A DNA stretch of 64,000 nucleotides from the NCBI RefSeq assembly GCF_024748695.1, contig NZ_CP087176.1:5573501-5637500 (forward strand). Direction: 5' to 3'. Positions 8,989 to 17,524 of the stretch are shown in pieces (positions within the stretch are counted from its first letter, which is position 1; each line of letters starts with the position of its first letter). This DNA is from Pseudomonas sp. B21-040 (GTDB taxonomy: Bacteria > Pseudomonadota > Gammaproteobacteria > Pseudomonadales > Pseudomonadaceae). Position numbers and translations under genes: made by a program. The notes below the pieces were generated by a model. That model ran no database searches. It had not been told where the DNA came from and was given only the letters and a program-made list of their open reading frames with translations.

Positions 8989-9171
8989 TCATTCGTTTTC
9001 ACTAAAGACTTCGAGATGCCATTCGCCTTCATGAACCTGTAAAACAAAGGTAATCGGCCGACAACAGACCTGACAGTCTTCAATATAGGTCTGATCGCCA
9101 CCGGACAAGTCCAGCGTCGTCTCGACCTCTTCACCGCAATACGGACATTCATACAGCGCAGGTTCCAGCAT
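8989..9171 (-). CDS. CPXCG motif cysteine-rich zinc-ribbon protein
   Basis: Sixty-residue protein with a CPYC pair at residues 9-12 and a CQVCC cluster in the middle, consistent with a zinc ribbon of the CPXCG family. It contains an acidic C-terminus (EVFSENE). Function is unknown; it is the first gene of a two-gene unit with the DUF2007 protein. The start ATG at 9169-9171 has only a modest ribosome site. The divergent acyltransferase gene lies 140 bases away. Confidence 0.85.
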   Translation of the reverse strand: MLEPALYECPYCGEEVETTLDLSGGDQTYIEDCQVCCRPITFVLQVHEGEWHLEVFSENE

Positions 9172-9310
9172 CGCGGTCTCCCAAGTGACTTGTGCGTATA
9201 ATCGCCGGTCTATTTGCAGGGCTATTTTTGTCTGGCTAATTTTTCAGACCGTGCCCCGTTGGTTTTCGATCAAAACCTTTACTTACCCTAGCCGTTTCTA
9301 ACAAGAGAGC

Positions 9311-10477
9311 ATGATGGGCGAATTCGATGCCATCCGACCTTACGACGATAGCGAAGTCCCAGCGGTACTGGACAGGCTGCTCGGCGACAAGGCGTTTCTA
9401 GATATCCTCACCCACTTCCGCTTCCCGCGTTTTGCCGGCACTTTGGGCTGGATGCTTAAACCTCTTATAGCTCATCGGCTGCGTCGAGAGTTCGCCGGTG
9501 TGACATCGGTGGCCACATTGCAGGACAAGGTCGAGATGTACGTCGACCACACCATCGAACGCGCGACCGACGGTGTCACGTACACCGGTGTCGAACAGTT
9601 CAAGTCCGGCAGCGCTTACTTGTTCATCGCCAACCACCGCGACATCGTGATGGATCCGGCCTTCGTCAACTACGCCGTGTACCACGCAGGCCTGCCGACA
9701 CCGCGCATCGCGATCGGCGACAACCTGCTGCAAAAGCCCTTCGTCAGCGACCTGATGCGCCTGAACAAGAGCTTCATCGTGCACCGTTCGATCACCGGTC
9801 GTCGCGAGAAGATGGCGGCCTATCAACTGCTGTCGGCCTACATCAACCACTCGATCCGCAACGATTGCGCCTCGATCTGGATCGCCCAGGCCGAAGGCCG
9901 GGCGAAAGACGGCGACGACCGCACCGAATCGGCCATCCTCAAAATGTTCCACATGAGCCGCAAGGACGAGCCGTTCGGCGAAGTCATTCAGTCGCTGAAC
10001 CTCACCCCGGTGTCGATCAGCTATGAATACGACCCGTGCGATCAGGCCAAGGCACGCGAATTGTTCATCCGTGCCACCACCGGCAGCTACACCAAAGTAC
10101 CGGGCGAAGACGATGTGAGCATCGCCAAGGGCATCACGGGCTACAAGGGCCGGGTCCATGTGAACTTCGCCGCGCCGATCACCGAGCTGTTTGATGACAC
10201 CAAGCAATTGGCGGTCGAGATGGACAAGCAGATTCTGGGCGGCTACCGGTTGTTCCCGGTGCATTACCTGGCTTACGCCCAGTGGACAGACGCCGACCCG
10301 CAATTGCAGGTGCCGACAGCGTCGCAAGTGTTTGCGGCCGATGAGTTGGCCAAGGCGCAGGAAGAGTGGCAGCGCCGTCTGGAGGCCTGCCCGATGGAAC
10401 ATCGCCCATTCATGGTGCTGCAATATGCGACGCCGGTGCGTAATCAGTACCGCGTCAAGGCAGGCTTGCCGCTGTAA
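9311..10477 (+). CDS. Glycerol-phosphate acyltransferase-like protein (PlsC-type fold)
   Basis: Acyltransferase of 388 residues, longer than classical PlsC (about 245). The catalytic block NHRDIVMDP at about 107-115 corresponds to the HX4D motif of glycerolipid acyltransferases but has five residues between His and the aligned Asp; the Asp directly after HR is an alternative. Further conserved blocks are FIVHRSITGRREK and IAQAEGRAKDGDDRTE (the equivalent of the EGTR motif III). Two ATG codons (9311, 9314) follow AAGAGAG. It probably acylates a lysophospholipid or glycerol phosphate, but substrate is unproven. A terminator follows. Confidence 0.82.
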   Translation: MMGEFDAIRPYDDSEVPAVLDRLLGDKAFLDILTHFRFPRFAGTLGWMLKPLIAHRLRREFAGVTSVATLQDKVEMYVDHTIERATDGVTYTGVEQFKSGSAYLFIANHRDIVMDPAFVNYAVYHAGLPTPRIAIGDNLLQKPFVSDLMRLNKSFIVHRSITGRREKMAAYQLLSAYINHSIRNDCASIWIAQAEGRAKDGDDRTESAILKMFHMSRKDEPFGEVIQSLNLTPVSISYEYDPCDQAKARELFIRATTGSYTKVPGEDDVSIAKGITGYKGRVHVNFAAPITELFDDTKQLAVEMDKQILGGYRLFPVHYLAYAQWTDADPQLQVPTASQVFAADELAKAQEEWQRRLEACPMEHRPFMVLQYATPVRNQYRVKAGLPL

Positions 10478-10498
10478 GGTTTTTGGCTGGATACGACA

Positions 10499-10524
10499 AC
10501 GGCGCCTTCGGGCGCCGTTTTCAT
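10499..10524 (+). terminator. Rho-independent terminator after acyltransferase gene
   Basis: GGCGCC-TTCG-GGCGCC hairpin with a stable TTCG loop followed by GTTTTC, 20 bases after the stop codon. It also lies just before the end of the convergent small membrane protein gene. Confidence 0.8.
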
Positions 10525-10541
10525 TGCTGCGTTGTTTGCTG

Positions 10542-10820
10542 TCAAACCCGTGTGCTGATCCACGACACCAGCAACGCAAGCCCCAGGCAGGCAAAACCGA
10601 AGCGATAGAAAAAGCGGTTCATGCGCAAGGTCGCCCAATCGAGGGTCGGCTCGATGCCAGGCTGGCTCTGGCGCTGGGCCAGGATACTGGCCATGGCACG
10701 TTGCTCGCGACGACGGGTTGCATGCAGCAGCCAACCGCCCGGGAAGGCAAGCAGCAAGGCCAGCAGATTGACCAGCTTGGCGGGATGGGCAGTAAACAGC
10801 GTCATCAAATGCAGCGACAT
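10542..10820 (-). CDS. Small two-helix membrane protein, unknown function
   Basis: Ninety-two residues starting MSLHLMTLFTAHPAKLVN. Two hydrophobic stretches are visible, LVNLLALLLAFPGGWLL near residues 16-32 and FACLGLALLVSWI near the C-terminus, separated by a basic region rich in Arg and Gln. The ATG at 10818-10820 follows GAGG; the open frame continues upstream but without a ribosome site. I do not recognise a named family. It is convergent with the acyltransferase gene and divergent from the short gene at 11003. Confidence 0.65.
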   Translation of the reverse strand: MSLHLMTLFTAHPAKLVNLLALLLAFPGGWLLHATRRREQRAMASILAQRQSQPGIEPTLDWATLRMNRFFYRFGFACLGLALLVSWISTRV

Positions 10821-11002
10821 CACGGACCTCAAGCAAAACAGGTGTGGCAGACGTCGAACCGACGACGGCGGCGCGGATTCTACCGAAAGCCTCTGCGCCT
10901 GCACCTGCTTTACGACAAATAACTCACCATTTGGCAGATTCCTGTCCTGCGTCACGGCTTCGTCATCTGAATCCGTCAGTCTGCGGCCCCACGCAAACAG
11001 AC

Positions 11003-11221
11003 ATGGAAACCGTCATGCTTCACGCCGAAAACCAGGACCGCCTCTACCTCATTGCCCCAAGCGACGAGCAACAAAACCTTGTGGGAAGCCTCGCCTTCAA
11101 CGTTCAAGACCGTCACTGGCTTGTCTATTGCGCGCTGGGCGGGCATCAACATGCGGACTTGCCGGAAGCGGATTTGCTGACCGGTGTGAGCGTGCTGGAC
11201 TTCTATTCCGAAGCGGCCTGA
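11003..11221 (+). CDS. Conserved small hypothetical protein
   Basis: Seventy-two residues, predicted soluble and mildly acidic, with the stretch NVQDRHWLVYCALGGHQHADLPEADLL. I know no function. Two starts are possible, ATG 11003 and ATG 11015; the second has GGAA seven bases before it. The gene is bounded by a REPIN-like element right after its stop. Confidence 0.6.
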   Translation: METVMLHAENQDRLYLIAPSDEQQNLVGSLAFNVQDRHWLVYCALGGHQHADLPEADLLTGVSVLDFYSEAA

Positions 11222-11232
11222 CACCACCTCAA

Positions 11233-11329
11233 CCTGTAGGAGCCGAGCTTGCTCGCGATGGCGGCATCACATTCAATATTGACGTTGACTGACAGTACGC
11301 AATCGCGAGCAAGCTCGGCGCCTACAGGC
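11233..11329. repeat. REPIN-like inverted repeat pair
   Basis: CTGTAGGAGCCGAGCTTGCT at 11234-11253 and its reverse complement AGCAAGCTCGGCGCCTACAG at 11308-11327 (one insertion) face each other around a 40-50 base spacer. It is the GAGCTTGCTCGCGAT type. Confidence 0.88.
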
Positions 11330-11349
11330 CAACGGTGTATTGCAGACAT

Positions 11350-11387
11350 AAAAAAGCCCGGGGCCATGGCTGGCTCCGGGCTTTTTT
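11350..11387. terminator. Bidirectional rho-independent terminator
   Basis: AAAAAGCCCGG ... CCGGGCTTTTTT with a short internal loop. A and T runs flank both sides, so it can stop transcription from the small gene at 11003 and from yajG on the other strand. Confidence 0.88.
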
Positions 11388-11402
11388 GATTCTGCGGAAA
11401 AG

Positions 11403-11987
11403 TTACTCGCCGAGAACCTGACCCACAGTCGGGTCCTTGAACAGTCGCGTCAACGCATCACTCAACACATCGCTGACCAGCTTGGTGTTGGTTTCCTGGT
11501 TGGGTGCCATGCCAAAACGCTGATCCAGCGATGCACCGTAACGGCCGCTGTAACGACGGTTGGCGTTCTGCACATCGGAGCGGAACGTCGCACCGATGGT
11601 CGCTTCAGTCACATACATGCCTTCTTTAGGCGACTGATACTTCAGCTCGGTCAGGGTCACGGTGATTTGCGGGGCATTCATTGCGTTGGCGTTCGGTGTG
11701 AAACCCAGCAACCGCACGGCCGCTTCGGCTTGCGCCTGCAACTTCGGCAGAATCTGCGCGCTCTGCACGGTAATCGCGCTGGTTTCCGGGTACAGGCCGC
11801 CGCGCGTGCCCAGCGTTGGCGACGGACGACCGTCCACTACACGCACCACCACGGGCTGACCATGGCCGACCGGTGCCAGCTGAGTCGTCAGCTTGGGTTC
11901 AGGGTTCAGTTGTTGCGGGCTGTGGGCGCAGCCGACGAGGGTCAAACTGGTCACAGTGATCAAACCGAACAACAGGCGTTGCAACAT
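11403..11987 (-). CDS. yajG: YajG family lipoprotein
   Basis: Envelope lipoprotein of 194 residues. The signal peptide ends LTLVGC with the lipidated cysteine at position 20. The body contains VVVRVVDGRPSPTLGTRGG and the C-terminal SDALTRLFKDP, characteristic of the YajG family. Function is not well established; in enterobacteria yajG neighbours ampG and bolA. The ATG at 11985-11987 is preferred because GGAGAG lies six bases upstream, although the open frame extends to 12116. Single gene behind its own terminator. Confidence 0.85.
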   Translation of the reverse strand: MLQRLLFGLITVTSLTLVGCAHSPQQLNPEPKLTTQLAPVGHGQPVVVRVVDGRPSPTLGTRGGLYPETSAITVQSAQILPKLQAQAEAAVRLLGFTPNANAMNAPQITVTLTELKYQSPKEGMYVTEATIGATFRSDVQNANRRYSGRYGASLDQRFGMAPNQETNTKLVSDVLSDALTRLFKDPTVGQVLGE

Positions 11988-12192
11988 GCGCTTCTCTCCA
12001 GAATCAGGCACAAACAGGCTGGCAGTATAGCGGTGGGCCACTGCGGCGAACCAGTGGCCTTCAATCATTACTGAAATGTCTGACATGCCCTTGGGAAAGC
12101 GGTTCCTGTCACACACCTGTCATCGCCCATACACTCGCACGTAACGGCTAATGGGCAATCTTCACTGCAGTCACCTCACAAGGTTCTTCGCC

Positions 12193-12426
12193 ATGCGCTA
12201 TCTCGTCTCTTTGTTCGCGCCACGCCCGCTGCACCGTTGCTTTGCCCTGCTCGACAGCAATGGTCATTGCCAGGCGTTCAAGCAGTGCAGCCTCCAGCCG
12301 ATGGGCGATGGCTGGGTCGAAATCGAAGAAATCCGCCTCAACTGGTTGCATCAGCCTCTGCCCCCTAGCGCCCGCGTCAGCACCCGCCAGCCACGCGCAC
12401 GGGTGCAACATCTGTTGACCACCTGA
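12193..12426 (+). CDS. Conserved small hypothetical protein
   Basis: Seventy-seven residues beginning MRYLVSLFAPRPLHRCFALLD, with a Trp-rich middle (GWVEIEEIRLNWLHQP) and an Arg/Gln-rich tail. Composition and third-position GC look like real coding sequence. No family recognised. ATG 12193 has a weak AAGG upstream; the frame extends to 12151 without better start. It ends nine bases before the convergent frame at 12435. Confidence 0.55.
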   Translation: MRYLVSLFAPRPLHRCFALLDSNGHCQAFKQCSLQPMGDGWVEIEEIRLNWLHQPLPPSARVSTRQPRARVQHLLTT

Positions 12427-12434
12427 CCGAACGC

Positions 12435-12671
12435 CTAATAAAAGTCATTAAACACGTCCATTTCCCTGCGTTTCTTAGATACAATCTCCCCCCGATTATA
12501 AGGACGTCTCCTGATCGGGCCTCGCAGCATCGTCAATGCCTCGGTATTGACACCCCGCACCGCCCACAGAGAGCCGCCCACACAGATCGAGTGAAGCTGG
12601 CGCGCTTGCTGTTCCTTGAGCAAAACCTCCACTTTTCGCGAATCTGCAGAGCTGTCATTACGCTCGGTCAC
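12435..12671 (-). CDS. Possible small basic protein upstream of mqo
   Basis: An open frame of 78 codons from GTG 12671, not overlapped by any other gene. The product is charged, with a basic C-terminus (RRRPYNRGEIVSKKRREMDVF). Codon use is mixed, including AGG and AGA, and no clear ribosome site precedes the GTG, so it may begin later or be non-coding. A small hypothetical gene next to mqo is also present, to my memory, in P. aeruginosa, which is why I keep it. Confidence 0.35.
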   Translation of the reverse strand: MTERNDSSADSRKVEVLLKEQQARQLHSICVGGSLWAVRGVNTEALTMLRGPIRRRPYNRGEIVSKKRREMDVFNDFY

Positions 12672-13163
12672 TGAGCTGTTTGCCCGTTTTGCCAGTCATG
12701 TACCCCATGACGGCAATCCTTCCGGGCACGGTGCCAGGCAGGGACAGCCCTTTTTTGAGGTTCACGTCTTCAAAAGAGCGTGAAAAAAACGGGTTTTCAC
12801 AACTTCACAAGAGTGTGGCGAGCAAATGAATAGTTTTGCGTCTGAACATGCACCATTAGCGTCTGAAACAGCCCAACGACACAGGACCGAGTACTCCTCG
12901 AACACCGGAGCCTGAAGCCTGTCCGCTACGGATTTGGTTGCACAAACGGATGTATCGACCATAAGTCGAATTGCCAGTCGCGTGTTGAAATGAGTTCATA
13001 GACCTCATTAGCCCGGCCGGTAGCGTCCGTCGAAGTTGCGAAAAATTGCGAAGATTCGGACATGGCGATACTGACATGGGTACCAGGGGCATCACTGACA
13101 CGCCCCGGAACGCCTGGCAGCCATGCCGACAATTTGGTGCTGCAGATTTTGGAGACGCGTTAA
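12672..13163 (+). promoter_or_regulatory. Long gene-free region upstream of mqo
   Basis: Nearly 500 bases with no convincing ORF. It holds several potential RNA hairpins: TTGCC-GTCATG / CATGAC-GGCAA at 12689-12716 (one unpaired base), a weak AGGG/CCCT hairpin ending in six T near 12750-12765, and GTGAAAA / TTTTCAC at 12780-12800. Together these suggest a long structured 5' untranslated region or a small RNA gene in front of mqo. No known riboswitch class was recognised. Confidence 0.4.
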
Positions 13164-14672
13164 ATGGCGCATAACGAAGCAGTCGACGTAGTACTGGTTG
13201 GGGCCGGCATCATGAGTGCCACCCTTGCGGTATTGCTCAAAGAGCTCGACCCCGCGATCAAGCTGGAAGTCGTCGAGCTGATGGATTCCGGTGCCGCAGA
13301 GAGTTCCAACCCATGGAACAACGCCGGTACCGGTCACGCCGGGCTGTGTGAGCTCAACTACACGCCGCAGGCTGCCGATGGCACCGTCGACATCAAGAAA
13401 GCCGTGCACATCAACACCCAGTTCGAGGTGTCGAAGCAGTTTTGGTCCTACCTGACCAAAAAAGGCACGTTCGGCTCGTGCAAGACGTTCATCAGCCCGG
13501 TGCCGCACCTGAGCTTCGTGCAAGGTGAAAGCGGTATTTCCTTCCTCAAGGAACGCTTCAAGGTGCTGAGCAAGCACCACGCCTTCGCGGACATGGAATA
13601 CACCGAAGACAAAGCCAAAATGGCCGACTGGATGCCGCTGATGATGCCGGGCCGTCCGGCCGACGAAGTTGTCGCTGCGACCCGCGTGTTGAATGGCACC
13701 GACGTCAACTTCGGCGCCCTGACCAATCAACTGCTCAAGCACCTGACCAGCGCACCCGATGCACAGGTCAAGTACTGCAAGCGCGTGACTGGCCTCAAGC
13801 GTAACAACGGTGGTTGGACCGTCAGCATCAAGGACGTCAACAGCGGCAATACCCGTGACGTCGACGCGAAGTTCGTCTTCCTGGGCGCTGGCGGCGCGGC
13901 GTTGCCGCTGTTGCAGGCCTCGGGCATCGAAGAAAGCAAAGGCTTCGGCGGCTTCCCGATCAGTGGCCAGTGGCTGCGTTGCGACAACCCGGAAGTGGTC
14001 AAGCACCACCAGGCCAAGGTTTACAGCCAGGCCGCCGTGGGTTCGCCACCAATGTCCGTACCTCACCTGGACACCCGCGTCGTTGACGGCAACAAGTCCC
14101 TGTTGTTCGGACCTTACGCCGGTTTCACCACCAAGTTCCTCAAGCACGGTTCCTTCATGGACCTGCCGATGTCGGTACGCGCTGGCAACATCGGCCCGAT
14201 GCTGGCCGTGGCGAAAAACAACATGGACCTGACCAAGTACCTGGTCAGCGAAGTGATGCAGTCGATGGAGCAGCGCCTGGAATCCCTGCGTCGTTTCTAC
14301 CCTGAAGCGAAAGCCGAAGACTGGCGCCTGGAAGTGGCCGGCCAACGTGTGCAGATCATCAAGAAAGACCCGAAAAAGGGCGGCGTTCTGCAGTTCGGTA
14401 CCGAACTGGTCGCGGCCAAGGACGGTTCCCTTGCTGCCCTGCTCGGCGCCTCCCCAGGCGCTTCGGTGACGGTTTCGATCATGCTTGAGCTGATCGAAAA
14501 ATGCTTCGCGGGCAAGGCCAAGGGCGAATGGGCTGCCAAACTGGCGGAAATCTTCCCGGCTCGTGAAAAGGTCCTGGAAACCGATGCGGCGCTGTATCGC
14601 AAGATCAATGCGCACAACAACATCGCGCTGGAGCTGGTTGAAGAAAACAGCGAGACCCCAAGCTTCGCTTGA
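13164..14672 (+). CDS. mqo: Malate:quinone oxidoreductase
   Basis: Membrane-associated FAD enzyme that oxidises malate to oxaloacetate and passes electrons to quinone, replacing NAD-malate dehydrogenase in the TCA cycle of pseudomonads. The 502-residue protein begins with the FAD-binding [17 protein letters not shown] and the Mqo signature [22 protein letters not shown] near residues 49-70; the C-terminus contains [26 protein letters not shown] 13164 follows GGAG at nine bases. It corresponds to mqoB (PA4640) by sequence style and by its neighbours. A strong terminator follows the gene. Confidence 0.96.
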   Translation: MAHNEAVDVVLVGAGIMSATLAVLLKELDPAIKLEVVELMDSGAAESSNPWNNAGTGHAGLCELNYTPQAADGTVDIKKAVHINTQFEVSKQFWSYLTKKGTFGSCKTFISPVPHLSFVQGESGISFLKERFKVLSKHHAFADMEYTEDKAKMADWMPLMMPGRPADEVVAATRVLNGTDVNFGALTNQLLKHLTSAPDAQVKYCKRVTGLKRNNGGWTVSIKDVNSGNTRDVDAKFVFLGAGGAALPLLQASGIEESKGFGGFPISGQWLRCDNPEVVKHHQAKVYSQAAVGSPPMSVPHLDTRVVDGNKSLLFGPYAGFTTKFLKHGSFMDLPMSVRAGNIGPMLAVAKNNMDLTKYLVSEVMQSMEQRLESLRRFYPEAKAEDWRLEVAGQRVQIIKKDPKKGGVLQFGTELVAAKDGSLAALLGASPGASVTVSIMLELIEKCFAGKAKGEWAAKLAEIFPAREKVLETDAALYRKINAHNNIALELVEENSETPSFA

Positions 14673-14682
14673 TTGGGCCGCA

Positions 14683-14723
14683 TAAAAAACGCCCCGCTCT
14701 CATTGAGAGCGGGGCGTTTTTTT
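14683..14723. terminator. Strong rho-independent terminator after mqo
   Basis: ACGCCCCGCTCT-CATTG-AGAGCGGGGCGT with A6 before and T7 after; perfect 11-12 base-pair stem. Works for mqo on the plus strand and can also serve the convergent PA4642-like gene. Confidence 0.92.
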
Positions 14724-14768
14724 ATGGCCGGTAAAACCCGCGCCACACATATCGGTTTGGCTGGGAGA

Positions 14769-15056
14769 TCAGCCGCGAGCCTTTTTGATCAGCTCGATGT
14801 AATCCGGGGCGTTACGCTGATCCTGGATCAGGTCAACGAAGGTTTTGCCGTGCTCATCCTGGCCGTCAACGTCGAAGCCGGCTGCAACGAAGAACGTCAG
14901 AAAACGCTCGAAGTCATCGATTCGCAGGCCACGGTAGGCCTTGATCAATTTGTGCAGCGACGGCGAAGTGGCGTCGACTGGCTCGAAATCGAGGAACAAC
15001 TTGATCTGCTCGTCGCCGATCTCGTCACCAATCACTTGCTTCTTATCTTTACGCAT
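14769..15056 (-). CDS. PA4642 family conserved protein
   Basis: Ninety-five residue acidic soluble protein beginning MRKDKKQVIGDEIGDEQIK, ending with DYIELIKKARG. It corresponds to the PA4642 family found next to mqo in pseudomonads. Function is unknown; the charged N-terminal segment and FERFLTFFVAAGFDVDGQDEHG core suggest a small helical domain. Convergent with mqo. Confidence 0.8.
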   Translation of the reverse strand: MRKDKKQVIGDEIGDEQIKLFLDFEPVDATSPSLHKLIKAYRGLRIDDFERFLTFFVAAGFDVDGQDEHGKTFVDLIQDQRNAPDYIELIKKARG

Positions 15057-15119
15057 TGCCGACTCCAGCTCGCAGACATTTCACGGGGCGGGCAGTTTAC
15101 CCCTCCCTTGCCGCCGGGC

Positions 15120-15605
15120 TCAACGCGGACGAGTGGCTGCGGTGTGTAAATCAGCCCAGACATGGCCATTGGCATAGCTCAAGAACTGGCAATACACCGT
15201 GTCATTGCGCAACAAGTCGATGACGACCCGGTATTGCGCCAACGGGTAATACAGCGTCAGGGTTTTGCTTTTATCGTCGTAGACCGGCTTTTTCAGGCTT
15301 TTGCTTTCGCCATCGAAATTGACCAGGACCTGGCTGATGGTCGCGCCTTTGTTCAGGGATTTACCCTTGAGACGGATCAACAACGGTGACGTGACCGGAA
15401 TCGGCTGTTGACTGGATTGGCGTTGGCTACCCACGACCACGGAATACTCGGTGACCTGCATGAGCTGTTGCTGCTCGGGCTCCGCGTCGCGCAGGGTCAG
15501 GTCATCCGGTGGCAGGTACTGCGCGTGCATCGGCGCAGGTGCGGCGGCCAGGGGCAAACTGAGGGCCAGCAACACTGCGGCGCAACTGCGGATCAATAGA
15601 CTCAT
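15120..15605 (-). CDS. Secreted/periplasmic hypothetical protein
   Basis: Protein of 161 residues with a Sec signal peptide (MSLLIRSCAAVLLALSLPLAAA, cleavage expected around AAAPAPMHA). The mature part contains LLIRLKGKSLNKGATISQVLVNFDG and LTLYYPLAQYRVVIDLLR, mostly beta-strand in appearance. No family recognised. ATG at 15603-15605; the frame extends upstream to 15773 but that part does not look secreted. A REP palindrome lies just upstream. Confidence 0.7.
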   Translation of the reverse strand: MSLLIRSCAAVLLALSLPLAAAPAPMHAQYLPPDDLTLRDAEPEQQQLMQVTEYSVVVGSQRQSSQQPIPVTSPLLIRLKGKSLNKGATISQVLVNFDGESKSLKKPVYDDKSKTLTLYYPLAQYRVVIDLLRNDTVYCQFLSYANGHVWADLHTAATRPR

Positions 15606-15632
15606 GACGGGCTCCAGGGACGAAGCGCAGCA

Positions 15633-15660
15633 CTGTAGCAGCTGCCGAAGGCTGCTACAG
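15633..15660. repeat. Single REP palindrome
   Basis: CTGTAGCAGC-TGCCGAAG-GCTGCTACAG, a perfect 10-base inverted repeat. It lacks the opposing partner of a REPIN and so looks like a REP singlet. Confidence 0.75.
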
Positions 15661-15684
15661 GAAATCGCGGTGGTGTGCCGGACA

Positions 15685-16158
15685 TCAATCGAATTGAGCG
15701 CGCATCCACGCCAGATACTCGGCCACACCCGGCTCGCCCTCGCGCGGCGCCCAGTGTGCCAGCTCACCTTCACCCACGGGGCGGTAAGGACCGGCCTTGC
15801 ACTCGAACATCAAGCTGTCGGCTTCCAGCACCACAATGCTGTGGAACACACCATCTGGCAGATCCACCCCGACACAATCACCGCCAGCTTGCAGGATCTG
15901 CTTTGTCAGCAACGTGCCGGACTCATCGAAAATCAACACCCCAAGCCGCCCTTTGAGCACCAACAAGGTTTCAGCCTTGTTTTCGCCCAAATGCCGGTGC
16001 GGCGGGATGTAGGTGTTTGGTTGCAGGCCTACGGCCATCCGATGACAAGCGTCTTCCATCTGATGGAAATTGTGGTGCTGGCGCCCACGCGGATTAGCCG
16101 CCGCTTTCCCGGCCAAATCTGTGAACAAGGATTGATCAAGAAAGCGCGGCGTAGTCAT
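15685..16158 (-). CDS. WbuC family cupin-fold metalloprotein
   Basis: Cupin of 157 residues. The metal-binding cupin motif is visible as PPHRHLGENKAET (His, His, Glu) in the first barrel motif and GVFHSIVVLE in the second. The N-terminal FLDQSLFTDLAGKAAANPRGRQHHNFH is typical of the WbuC family, otherwise known next to lipopolysaccharide O-antigen loci, but here in a housekeeping setting beside hpt (as PA4644 in P. aeruginosa). It starts three bases after the hpt stop codon and is co-transcribed with hpt. Catalytic role unknown. Confidence 0.83.
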   Translation of the reverse strand: MTTPRFLDQSLFTDLAGKAAANPRGRQHHNFHQMEDACHRMAVGLQPNTYIPPHRHLGENKAETLLVLKGRLGVLIFDESGTLLTKQILQAGGDCVGVDLPDGVFHSIVVLEADSLMFECKAGPYRPVGEGELAHWAPREGEPGVAEYLAWMRAQFD

Positions 16159-16161
16159 CGT

Positions 16162-16719
16162 TTACATGCCTTTAACAGCGAAGATCCCGTTAGCGTTACG
16201 CCAGTAGCCTTTGTAATCCATGCCGTAACCGAAGATGTAGCGGTCGATGCACGGCAGGCCGACGAAATCGGCTTTCAGGTCCGGGCGAGCCTTGCGGTCG
16301 TGGTCTTTGTCGATCAACACGGCGGTGTGCACTTTGCGCGCGCCGGCGTGCTTGCAGAAATCGATGATCGCGCCCAGGGTGTGACCTTCGTCGAGGATGT
16401 CGTCGATGATCAACACGTCACGGTCGATAAACGACACTTCCGGCTTGGCTTTCCAGAACAGCTCGCCGCCGCTGGTTTCATTGCGATAGCGGGTGGCGTG
16501 CAGGTAGGACGCTTCCAGCGGGAACTGCAAATGGGTGAGCAGCTTGCCGGCGAAAATCAGGCCGCCGTTCATCACACAGAACACCACCGGGTTAGTGTCT
16601 GCCAGTTGTTCGTTGATGTGTGCACCAACGCGGGCGATAGCCGCCTCGACTTCAGCTTCGGTGTACAGGCAGTCAGCCTCTCGCATGATTTGACGGATAT
16701 GCTCGAGATCAGCGGACAT
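16162..16719 (-). CDS. hpt: Hypoxanthine-guanine phosphoribosyltransferase
   Basis: Purine salvage enzyme converting hypoxanthine or guanine plus PRPP to IMP or GMP. The 185-residue protein has the PRPP-binding signature VLIIDDILDEGHTLG, preceded by a flexible-loop region, and a C-terminal IDRYIFGYGMDYKGYWRN that binds the base. Start ATG at 16717-16719 is supported by GGAGAG; an in-frame Met four codons upstream is less likely. It forms a two-gene unit with the cupin gene and is divergent from upp. Confidence 0.94.
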   Translation of the reverse strand: MSADLEHIRQIMREADCLYTEAEVEAAIARVGAHINEQLADTNPVVFCVMNGGLIFAGKLLTHLQFPLEASYLHATRYRNETSGGELFWKAKPEVSFIDRDVLIIDDILDEGHTLGAIIDFCKHAGARKVHTAVLIDKDHDRKARPDLKADFVGLPCIDRYIFGYGMDYKGYWRNANGIFAVKGM

Positions 16720-16883
16720 GGCGCTCTCCAAGGGGTGGCGTATTCAGGAAAAGCGGGCAAAGGTACGCATCCCGCACGATCAGATCAAGCGTTTGTGGAC
16801 TAACGTTCTGTATGTCTATAGGACAACACCCTCGGATAGATTAATCTAGGCCGGTTTTTTTGCCCGCCGCCGGAGCCTTTCCC

Positions 16884-17522
16884 ATGCCCATCCTCGAGAT
16901 CCGCCACCCGCTGATCCGTCATAAACTTGGCCTCATGCGCCGTGCAGACATCAGCACCAAGAATTTCCGTGAGCTCGCTCAGGAAGTCGGCGCCCTGCTG
17001 ACCTATGAAGCCACCAAAGACCTGCCGCTGGAAACCTACGATATCGAAGGCTGGTGCGGCACGGTGTCGGTCGAGAAAATCGCCGGCAAGAAAATTACTG
17101 TAGTACCGATTCTGCGCGCCGGTATCGGCATGCTCGAAGGCGTGCTGAGCCTGATCCCGGGCGCCAAAGTCAGCGCCGTGGGCGTGGCCCGTAACGAGAA
17201 AACCCTCGAAGCCCACACCTACCTGGAAAAACTGGTCCCGGAAATCGACGAACGCCTGGCCATGATCATCGACCCGATGCTCGCCACCGGCGGCTCGATG
17301 GTCGCCACCATTGACCTGCTGAAAAAGGCCGGTTGCAAGGACATCCGCGCCATGGTGCTGGTCGCCGCGCCGGAAGGCATTGCCGCGGTCGAGAAAGCTC
17401 ACCCGGACGTGATTATCTACACCGCGTCTATTGATCAGAAACTCAACGAGCACGGCTACATCATCCCGGGCCTGGGCGATGCCGGAGACAAGATCTTCGG
17501 TACCAAGCAGAAGGACGCTTGA
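16884..17522 (+). CDS. upp: Uracil phosphoribosyltransferase
   Basis: Pyrimidine salvage enzyme making UMP from uracil and PRPP. The 212-residue protein starts [19 protein letters not shown] and carries the PRPP-binding [16 protein letters not shown] and the C-terminal uracil-binding [19 protein letters not shown] 16884 follows GGAG. The stop is two bases before the uraA start, so uptake and conversion of uracil are made from one transcript. Length equals E. coli Upp plus a few residues. Confidence 0.97.
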   Translation: MPILEIRHPLIRHKLGLMRRADISTKNFRELAQEVGALLTYEATKDLPLETYDIEGWCGTVSVEKIAGKKITVVPILRAGIGMLEGVLSLIPGAKVSAVGVARNEKTLEAHTYLEKLVPEIDERLAMIIDPMLATGGSMVATIDLLKKAGCKDIRAMVLVAAPEGIAAVEKAHPDVIIYTASIDQKLNEHGYIIPGLGDAGDKIFGTKQKDA

Positions 17523-17524
17523 GC

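Noticed and set aside
13092..14615. 507-codon open frame antisense to mqo
   Set aside because: Shadow of a highly conserved GC-rich gene; its translation is low-complexity and rich in His, Gln and Arg with no family features.
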